Shown here: positions 1 to 4,345 of the stretch, piece after piece | Numbering within the stretch: the first letter of the stretch is position 1 | Layout: each line of letters opens with the position of its first letter | NCBI GenBank assembly: GCA_027077895.1 | Contig: JALWQZ010000028.1 | Location: forward strand, 1 to 6,460 | Length of the DNA: 6,460 nt | From: Microcaldota archaeon | GTDB lineage: Archaea > B1Sed10-29 > WALL01 > WAMD01 | Direction: 5' to 3' | Made by a program: the position numbers and the translations under genes | Notes under the pieces: generated by a model | What the model was told of the DNA's origin: nothing | Databases searched by the model: none | What the model saw: only the letters and a program-made list of their open reading frames with translations

Positions 1-332
1 AAGGGAATTTCAACATTCTGTAATGCGTTTAGGCTTGGTATTAGGTTATAACTTTGGAATACGAACCCAATTTTCCTTCCACGTATCCTTGCAAGGTTTT
101 TATCGTCCATCTTTGTGGTATTTATTCCGTCTATGAAAACGCTGCCCTTTGTTGGCTTGTCTAGGCATCCCATCATGTGCATTAGTGTTGTTTTTCCGGA
201 GCCGCTGGGACCCATTATGGATATGTACTCTCCTTTCTCTATCTTGATGTTTATGTCTCTAAGTGCCTCTACCTTCACATCACCTGTTCCATACGTCTTC
301 CAGACATGGCGCAGTTCCAAAACGGGTTTCAT
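1..332 (-). CDS. ABC transporter ATP-binding protein, MacB/LolD type (partial, C-terminus beyond window)
   Basis: This is the nucleotide-binding subunit of an ABC transporter of the MacB/LolD/FtsE-like group, which couples ATP hydrolysis to a cytoplasmic membrane permease. Only the first 110 residues are present. The start reads MKPVLELRHVWKTYGTG, with the A-loop aromatic at about Y14. Walker A is GPSGSGKTT (residues 41-49), followed by MHMMGCLDKPTKG, the spacing typical of MacB-like ATPases. The Q-loop is FVFQSYNLIPSLNALQNVE with Q93. The signature motif, Walker B and H-loop lie off the left edge. The ATG overlaps the stop of the upstream surface-protein gene by 4 bases (ATGA), and an AAGGTGA ribosome site lies 7 bases upstream (346-340), which fixes the start. 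The family is clear. The substrate is unknown; many archaeal relatives sit beside an FtsX-like permease, which I infer lies further left. Confidence 0.93.
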   Translation of the reverse strand, partial: MKPVLELRHVWKTYGTGDVKVEALRDINIKIEKGEYISIMGPSGSGKTTLMHMMGCLDKPTKGSVFIDGINTTKMDDKNLARIRGRKIGFVFQSYNLIPSLNALQNVEIP

Positions 333-1864
333 TTTTTATTCACCTTGCGGTACCACCACCCTATGGTTAGGATAATGATAACTGCTAGAATAATCCAGAT
401 CCACGGATTTGATTTTTTCTTTGCGATGAATACACTCACACTGAATGACTGGGAGTAGGTCTTACCCTGTTTGTCTTTGTAATATACAGTTACATTTAGT
501 TTATGAGTTCCTGGTTTGTTCATAATTAACCTGAAACTGGCGGTGCTCGCATCATCAACATCTATGCTACCTAGATACACTGTTCTATTGTTTAATACGA
601 CCCTTACATCCTCTGCCTCACCTGTGCCACTGTTCTCGAATTGTATTGCCATCTTGAACGGTGTCCCCGGTGTTAGCACTTCTTTGTCGTAATCTAGGTC
701 TGAGATTGTCAATTGAGGTATGCCCCTGACATACATACCCACAGGTATACTTGTTTGCTGGAAGTTACCCCCCCTGACTAGCACGTACATCGTTGCTGGG
801 CCTTCTTTGAAATTATCGGAGATTGCAATCGTGAAGTTAGTACACATGTTTTCATCTTTCATGAGTTTTTCAAAGAATCTTGAACTGCTGCCTATGACTG
901 CGATGCTGCCTGACTGTTGGCTCAGTAGACTTTCACTGGTTGGTTGTGTGCTCAACATTGGAGAGAGAGTCACGTAGAAATTATCTATTTCTGCGCCTAG
1001 GTTTTTTATGCACAATTGCATTGTAGTTTCTTTTCCTGGCTCTGGAGGGTTGCTGAAGGAGACACGCGATACCTGTATGCCTGGATATCCAAGGACGGAA
1101 ACCATTACAGGCATACTATAATCAACATTATCATATGAAACATCCACGTTCATTTCGTACGTGCCGGTTGTTGCAGTACTGCTTGCTTTATATGTGAAGT
1201 TTAGATCCCTCTCTTCTCCAGGGTTTAATGTATCCACGTACAGTATGTTCGGTGCCATCGCCACAACATATGATGTTTTACTTGTTAATTTAACTATCAC
1301 GTCATTTACTGGGACATCTCCAGTATTCTTTATTTTTACTAGGACATTCCCAAGCCCCCCAGAGAGTACTTGTGAGGAGTAATCAAGTTTTGTGATTTCA
1401 ACCCTCTTCTTGTTTTCCACATTTATCCCTATTGTGCGTACTGTCTCGACCTTGTTGTACCACTCCCTCTTTGTTCTGTTGTTGTACTCCCCATAGTAAT
1501 ACACCATTTTGTGGGTGAGTGTGTACTGACCAGGGTATGCATTTTTGCTCACGTTTAACAGGTAGACTACTGTCGCTGTTTGCATCGGGTCTAGTTTCGG
1601 GATGAACCCATCCACCTTTATGCCCGTAAATGGATAGGTTGTAACTAGGTGAGTTGATATGTTATACACTGTCTGGCTTCCCATGTTCTGTATATCCACA
1701 TCTAATCTGACCACATTTCCTGGCTTTGCTGGGTCTGGATATGCCTTTACGAAATAAGGGTGATATAACATGTCACTTGTGTCTGCAAAGGACACACCGA
1801 TAGTCCAAACGACCAAAATCCCAAGTATTGCCACAAAAAATTTACTTCTCATTTTCATCACCAT
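329..1864 (-). CDS. Secreted, C-terminally membrane-anchored S-layer-like protein with repeated CARDB/NEW3-like modules (COG1361 type)
   Basis: This 511-residue protein is predicted to act outside the cell, anchored to the membrane. Residues 1-27 form a signal peptide (basic KMRSK, hydrophobic core, probable cleavage after VSFA). Residues 488-504 form one membrane helix (WIWIILAVIIILTIGWW) followed by a basic tail, so the bulk lies outside. Between them are about four beta-sandwich-like modules, each with an N-x-G type turn: IQNMGSQTVYN, IKNTGDVPVND, IKNLGAEIDN and FENSGTGEAED. Seven N-x-S/T sequons suggest glycosylation. The only two cysteines both fall in the third module. Such proteins accompany MacB-like ABC genes in many archaea, possibly as an extracellular partner; this role is inferred. 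Three in-frame ATGs compete as the start (1864, 1858, 1852). The one at 1858 forms TGATG with the repressor stop and may be the true one. Confidence 0.85.
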   Translation of the reverse strand: MVMKMRSKFFVAILGILVVWTIGVSFADTSDMLYHPYFVKAYPDPAKPGNVVRLDVDIQNMGSQTVYNISTHLVTTYPFTGIKVDGFIPKLDPMQTATVVYLLNVSKNAYPGQYTLTHKMVYYYGEYNNRTKREWYNKVETVRTIGINVENKKRVEITKLDYSSQVLSGGLGNVLVKIKNTGDVPVNDVIVKLTSKTSYVVAMAPNILYVDTLNPGEERDLNFTYKASSTATTGTYEMNVDVSYDNVDYSMPVMVSVLGYPGIQVSRVSFSNPPEPGKETTMQLCIKNLGAEIDNFYVTLSPMLSTQPTSESLLSQQSGSIAVIGSSSRFFEKLMKDENMCTNFTIAISDNFKEGPATMYVLVRGGNFQQTSIPVGMYVRGIPQLTISDLDYDKEVLTPGTPFKMAIQFENSGTGEAEDVRVVLNNRTVYLGSIDVDDASTASFRLIMNKPGTHKLNVTVYYKDKQGKTYSQSFSVSVFIAKKKSNPWIWIILAVIIILTIGWWYRKVNKK

Positions 1865-2046
1865 TTGAATATCTCTTCTATGGGTTTTCCAAAAAACTTT
1901 GATATCTTGAATGCGAGCCGCAGACTGGGGTCATACTTTCCCTTCTCTATCGCAATTATGGTCTGCCTAGTAACCCCTAGTTTTCTTGCCAGTTCTTCCT
2001 GGCTTATCCCTCTCTCCTCCCTCAATACCTTCAACTTATTTTTCAT
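1858..2046 (-). CDS. XRE-family helix-turn-helix transcriptional regulator (62 aa)
   Basis: This is a minimal DNA-binding protein, essentially one HTH_3 (Cro/C1-like) domain. After MKNKLKVLREERG comes helix 2 (ISQEELARKLG, residues 14-24) and recognition helix 3 (VTRQTIIAIEKGK, residues 25-37). The domain ends with the family's typical YDPSLRLAFKISKFFGKPIEEIF stretch, broken here as positions 38-60. There is no sensor domain, so any signal probably comes through a partner. Its ATG overlaps the stop of the preceding membrane-protein gene by 4 bases (ATGA), with a weak GAGGG ribosome site 4 bases upstream. Small regulators of this type commonly sit next to small membrane proteins in archaea and bacteria and often repress their own operon. 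The paired palindromes at the operon promoter are the obvious candidate operators; that link is inferred. Confidence 0.93.
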   Translation of the reverse strand: MKNKLKVLREERGISQEELARKLGVTRQTIIAIEKGKYDPSLRLAFKISKFFGKPIEEIFKW

Positions 2047-2435
2047 ATGACCCTCTCATAGTATCGTGTCATAACTAATTTTAGCAGTAGGAAGAGCCCA
2101 AGTGAAAATTCTAGTGTTCCAAGTACATTCTTGTTCATTCCCACAAATGGCCCCACGATGATTAGGAGCATCAGTATTAGGGAGAAAATTTGAGCGGCCC
2201 CTGTTGCTGAGGCCCTCTGTATTTCTACGATTCTTTCATCTATTATTGGTTCATCAACCAATGTTTTGAGCAGGTACATAACCCCTAGCCATAAAACAAA
2301 TAGCATCACGTCGTAGAAAAGGAACCCATACCAGACCAGAATAAAGAATGCAATGAACACAATGACACCAGTCATCCTGCCTATCTTTGCAAACTGGTCA
2401 GCACTAATATGTAAAGTCTTCTTTACACTGGCCAT
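2043..2435 (-). CDS. Small four-helix membrane protein, DUF2178-like
   Basis: This 130-residue integral membrane protein has hydrophobic segments at about 22-39, 42-57, 81-98 and 104-122. Between the second and third is a charged loop with DEPIIDERIVEIQRASATG (61-79). The DER-x3-I-x2-(K/R)A pattern and the C-terminal RYYERV resemble archaeal DUF2178 proteins as I remember them; I could not search to confirm it. Function is unknown. Being the first gene of an operon with an XRE repressor, it could sense a membrane condition or hold the repressor; this is inference. The start at 2435 has no ribosome site, but a TATA box sits about 26 bases upstream, so a leaderless message is likely. An alternative start is M21 (2375), which would leave both operator palindromes outside the coding region, but it has no well-placed ribosome site either. 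Confidence 0.82.
   Translation of the reverse strand: MASVKKTLHISADQFAKIGRMTGVIVFIAFFILVWYGFLFYDVMLFVLWLGVMYLLKTLVDEPIIDERIVEIQRASATGAAQIFSLILMLLIIVGPFVGMNKNVLGTLEFSLGLFLLLKLVMTRYYERVI
2407..2427. promoter_or_regulatory. Candidate operator copy 1 (inside the membrane-protein gene)
   Basis: The palindrome TGTAAAG-TCTT-CTTTACA occupies 2410-2427, with perfect 7-base arms. With its flank (ATAT) it repeats, with one mismatch, the element 27 bp to the right. It encodes residues 4-9 (VKKTLH) of the membrane protein if translation starts at 2435, so it lies just downstream of the predicted transcription start. A bound repressor here could block initiation or early elongation. Binding by the operon's XRE protein is inferred. 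Confidence 0.75.
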
Positions 2436-2455
2436 ATGTAAAGTTTTCTTTACAT
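2434..2455. promoter_or_regulatory. Candidate operator copy 2 (between TATA box and start codon)
   Basis: A perfect palindrome, ATGTAAAG-TTTT-CTTTACAT, spans 2436-2455. It starts directly next to the ATG at 2435 and ends 1 base short of the TATA box of the leftward operon. A protein bound here would cover the region between TATA and transcription start, the classic position for archaeal repressors. It is a 27-bp tandem partner of the copy at 2407-2427, with only one differing base at the spacer. Confidence 0.8.
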
Positions 2456-2456
2456 G

Positions 2457-2474
2457 TATATATAAACGTTTCTG
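2457..2474 (-). promoter_or_regulatory. Archaeal core promoter (BRE + TATA) of the leftward operon
   Basis: Read on the minus strand, the sequence is CAGAAACG then TTTATATATA: a purine-rich BRE-like element followed by a strong TATA box. The TATA centre (about 2462) is 26-27 bases from the start codon at 2435, the usual archaeal TATA-to-start distance. The transcript is therefore expected to begin at or within a base or two of the ATG. No ribosome site is present upstream of that ATG, in line with a leaderless message. Confidence 0.75.
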
Positions 2475-2488
2475 AAATATTTTTAAAT
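2472..2488 (+). promoter_or_regulatory. Archaeal core promoter (BRE + TATA-like) of the pcm operon
   Basis: CTGAAA (BRE-like) is followed by TATTTTTAAAT. The TATA-like centre (about 2483) lies about 26 bases before the pcm ATG at 2510, again predicting a leaderless transcript. The element is back to back with the leftward promoter; the two BRE-like parts touch at 2472-2474. The palindromic operators lie at least 17 bases upstream of this promoter, so direct repression of pcm by the same protein is less likely. Confidence 0.65.
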
Positions 2489-2509
2489 TGTAGGCCTCAA
2501 ATTAATGTT

Positions 2510-3130
2510 ATGAAGTCGAATAAGGAGCTTGTTGAGTATCTTGTTGATCATGGTTACATAAAGTCAAAAAGGGTCGAGCACGCTTTTCTGAGGGTTGATA
2601 GGAAAAAGTTTATTCCACAGGTATACTCTAGTTACGCATATTCAGATGATGCGCTCCCAATTGGTCATGAACAAACAATTTCGTCCCCTAGTGTGATTGC
2701 TGAAATGCTCGAGCATCTCAACGTTAGGCCTGGCGATAAGGTCCTCGAGGTTGGTACAGGTTCGGGCTATGTGACTGCACTGTTGTCCGAACTCGCGAAT
2801 CCAGGCATTGTTTATTCCATAGAGGTAGTGCCTGATTTGTTAGTGTCTGCAAGGGATAGGCTGAAGCAGTACAAAAATGTTAATGTGTTTGTTGCTAGTG
2901 GCTGGGTTGGGCTGCCAGAATATGCACCGTATGATCGGATATACCTTGGTTGTGCTCCAGATGTGTTGCCTGAGAAACTTTTGACGCAACTGGCTGATGG
3001 GGGCAGAGCAGTGCTTCCAGTTGGTAGGCCATATACTCAGAGGCTAGTTTTGGTTGAGAAAATTAATGGAAATCTAAAAACTAGAGACCTAGGCATGCAC
3101 GTTTCATTTGTTCCAATGGTAAGGAGATGA
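2510..3130 (+). CDS. pcm: Protein-L-isoaspartate O-methyltransferase (PIMT)
   Basis: This cytosolic repair enzyme uses S-adenosylmethionine to methylate L-isoaspartyl residues in aged proteins, starting their conversion back to aspartate. The 206-residue length fits archaeal PIMTs. Visible motifs, in order: the family-specific GHEQTISSPSVIAEMLEHL (52-70), matching the usual GxxQTISxPxxVAxMLxxL; SAM-binding motif I, VLEVGTGSGYVTALL (78-92); the acidic residue ending the next strand (SIEVVPD); the GWVGLPEYAPYDRIYLG region; LADGGRAVLPVG; and the C-terminal VSFVPMV, the usual FVPL-like end. It is the first gene of the rightward unit. No ribosome site precedes the ATG, and the TATA spacing predicts a leaderless mRNA. 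The Nudix gene follows after 4 bases. No key motif is missing. Confidence 0.96.
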   Translation: MKSNKELVEYLVDHGYIKSKRVEHAFLRVDRKKFIPQVYSSYAYSDDALPIGHEQTISSPSVIAEMLEHLNVRPGDKVLEVGTGSGYVTALLSELANPGIVYSIEVVPDLLVSARDRLKQYKNVNVFVASGWVGLPEYAPYDRIYLGCAPDVLPEKLLTQLADGGRAVLPVGRPYTQRLVLVEKINGNLKTRDLGMHVSFVPMVRR

Positions 3131-3132
3131 TC
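3121..3132 (+). promoter_or_regulatory. Extended ribosome binding site for the Nudix gene
   Basis: AAGGAGATGATC matches the extended complement of a typical 16S rRNA 3' end (AAGGAGGTGATC) at 11 of 12 bases. It overlaps the last codons and stop of pcm. The AAGGAG core is 8 bases before the GTG at 3135, so it decides that start despite the non-ATG codon. Confidence 0.75.
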
Positions 3133-3134
3133 TT

Positions 3135-3542
3135 GTGGGGAGGGAGGTTGCTGTTGATGGTGTTGTCGTTAATGGGGGAAAGGTGCTGCTGCTTTTGAGA
3201 GATCATGAACCATTTGCTGGTCATTGGGTTTTGCCTGGTGGGCATGTTGAGAGGAGTGAGACAGTTGAACAGGCCTTGTTTAGGGAGGTTAAGGAGGAGA
3301 CGGGACTTGATGTTGAGATTCTAGGTTTAATAGGTGTTTTTTCTGATCCAGATCGAGACCCAAGGGGTTTGATTAGCGTGGCTTACCTGGTCAGACCCGT
3401 GAGTCAGGGTGTTAAGATAAACAAGGAGGCTAGTAAGTGGTCTTGGTTCTGTTGGAATGAAATCCCTATCAATGTGGGTTTTGATCACATGGATATAATA
3501 AAAGCAGGTAAGGCCTTGTGGACAAATTTAAATAGCAAGTAA
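3135..3542 (+). CDS. Nudix hydrolase, ADP-ribose pyrophosphatase-like
   Basis: This 135-residue cytosolic enzyme belongs to the Nudix family, which hydrolyses nucleoside diphosphates linked to another group using divalent metal. The Nudix box is complete: G36-x5-E42-x7-R50-E51-V52-K53-E54-E55-T56-G57-L58, carrying the metal-binding REVKEE core. Upstream, EPFAGHWVLPGG is typical of archaeal and bacterial ADP-ribose pyrophosphatases. So is the downstream FSDPDRDPRG segment (69-78), where prolines at about 15-19 residues after the box glycine are associated with ADP-ribose preference. The substrate is thus probably ADP-ribose, but other sugar nucleotides or oxidised dNTPs (MutT-like) cannot be excluded. 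The start is GTG, chosen because of the strong ribosome site overlapping the end of pcm. It lies 4 bases after pcm and 26 before the PCNA gene, clearly in the same operon. Confidence 0.93.
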   Translation: MGREVAVDGVVVNGGKVLLLLRDHEPFAGHWVLPGGHVERSETVEQALFREVKEETGLDVEILGLIGVFSDPDRDPRGLISVAYLVRPVSQGVKINKEASKWSWFCWNEIPINVGFDHMDIIKAGKALWTNLNSK

Positions 3543-3554
3543 GGTAAAAACAAT

Positions 3555-3562
3555 AGGAGGGG
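3555..3562 (+). promoter_or_regulatory. Ribosome binding site for PCNA
   Basis: AGGAGGGG lies 6-8 bases before the ATG at 3569, in the 26-base gap after the Nudix gene. It is a strong Shine-Dalgarno match and sets the PCNA start. Confidence 0.75.
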
Positions 3563-3568
3563 ATTGAC

Positions 3569-4309
3569 ATGGAGATAACATTCAAATCTGCAAAGGAGTT
3601 TCAGAAGTGTGTTTCTGCTATTTCGGCTCTTATAGATGAAGGGGAGTTTTTTTTAACAGATGAGGGTCTCAAACTTAGGGCGATGGACCCAAGTCAAATT
3701 GCTATGGTTGACTTTTTGTATCCAAAGGAAGCAATGGAAAAGTTTGAAGGTGAGGATGGAGAAAAGTTTGGTGTTAGTCTATCTGATTTTGATAAAGTTA
3801 TGAGAAGAGCAAAGTCAGAGGATAAACTCACCATAAAGATGGAAGACGGCAGACTTATTTTACTATTTAGAGGTAAGACGCTCAGGAAGTTCGTTATTCC
3901 TATCCTAGATCTAGGGACTGGCTTGGCTAGGGAGCCCAAGATACCATTTGATGCCACGGTTAGGATATACTCTGATTTTATGAAGGATTCGTTGAAGGAT
4001 GCATCTATTGTCTCCTCTCATGTGACGTTCAAGGTCACACCCGAGGCATTCTACATGGAAGCCAAGGGAGATAAGGGGGAGGTAAATATAATCGCAGAGA
4101 AAGGGCAAGATATACTGATAGCACTTGAAGTTACGAAGGAGGCTAGGGCTATGTTCCCTCTAGGGTATTTGAACGACCTAATAAACGCAGCAGACTCTGG
4201 CTCACAGGTTGAGATAAACTTAAAAACTGATGCTCCTTTGAAAATGACCTACAAGATAGGCGATGGGAAGGTCAGTTACTACGTAGCGCCTAGAATAGAA
4301 GCGGTCTGA
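3569..4309 (+). CDS. pcn: DNA polymerase sliding clamp (PCNA)
   Basis: This is the replication clamp: a ring, normally a homotrimer in euryarchaeal-type systems, that encircles DNA and tethers polymerase, ligase, FEN1 and other partners. The 246 residues match the archaeal length of about 245-249. Visible features: the N-terminal domain with EFFLTDEGLKLRAMDPSQIAMVDF (27-50), the classic PCNA strand-helix block; the interdomain connector region around ILDLGTGLAREPKIPFDA (112-129), where PIP-box partners bind; and a second domain with VTFKVTPEAFYMEAKGDKGEV. The C-terminal YYVAPRIEAV corresponds to the conserved APKIE end. Lysines and arginines lining the pore are expected but not mapped here. 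The gene shares a transcription unit with pcm and the Nudix gene and precedes ppdK. Its stop codon lies inside a small terminator-like inverted repeat. A single PCNA gene here does not exclude others elsewhere. Confidence 0.97.
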   Translation: MEITFKSAKEFQKCVSAISALIDEGEFFLTDEGLKLRAMDPSQIAMVDFLYPKEAMEKFEGEDGEKFGVSLSDFDKVMRRAKSEDKLTIKMEDGRLILLFRGKTLRKFVIPILDLGTGLAREPKIPFDATVRIYSDFMKDSLKDASIVSSHVTFKVTPEAFYMEAKGDKGEVNIIAEKGQDILIALEVTKEARAMFPLGYLNDLINAADSGSQVEINLKTDAPLKMTYKIGDGKVSYYVAPRIEAV

Positions 4310-4320
4310 CCGCTATTTTT
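4301..4320 (+). terminator. Terminator-like inverted repeat with T-run at the PCNA stop codon
   Basis: GCGGTC-T-GACCGC (4301-4313) is a perfect inverted repeat that includes the PCNA stop codon. It is followed at once by TATTTTT (4314-4320). As RNA it would fold at best into a 4-base GC stem with a 5-base loop, so it is weak. Archaeal RNA polymerase can terminate at T-runs alone, so partial termination between pcn and ppdK is possible, but ppdK shows no clear promoter of its own and is probably read through to some extent. Confidence 0.4.
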
Positions 4321-4332
4321 CAATAACTGCTT

Positions 4333-4339
4333 AGGAGGT
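4333..4339 (+). promoter_or_regulatory. Ribosome binding site for ppdK
   Basis: AGGAGGT is a full Shine-Dalgarno consensus, 6 bases before the ATG at 4346. It indicates a leadered message, so ppdK is read from an upstream start rather than as a leaderless transcript. Confidence 0.8.
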
Positions 4340-4345
4340 TTTGTT

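Noticed and set aside
115..1382. Plus-strand open frames at 115-375, 720-977 and 1161-1382
   Set aside because: They are antisense to the ABC ATPase and the surface protein, which have start, stop overlap and domain support. The short frames show no domain and no ribosome site.
2505..2513. Two-codon reading frame ATG-TTA-TGA overlapping the pcm start
   Set aside because: If the pcm message is leaderless it would not contain this ATG. There is no ribosome site; it is most likely chance in an AT-rich promoter.
3694..4108. Two minus-strand open frames opposite the PCNA gene (87 and 65 codons)
   Set aside because: Both are antisense to a full-length conserved PCNA, with no ribosome site, promoter or domain.
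4310..4345. Possible separate promoter for ppdK (CTATTTTTCAAT)
   Set aside because: A TATA box there would put the transcript start near 4342, downstream of the strong AGGAGGT ribosome site, which would then be lost. The T-run is better explained as part of a terminator-like element.
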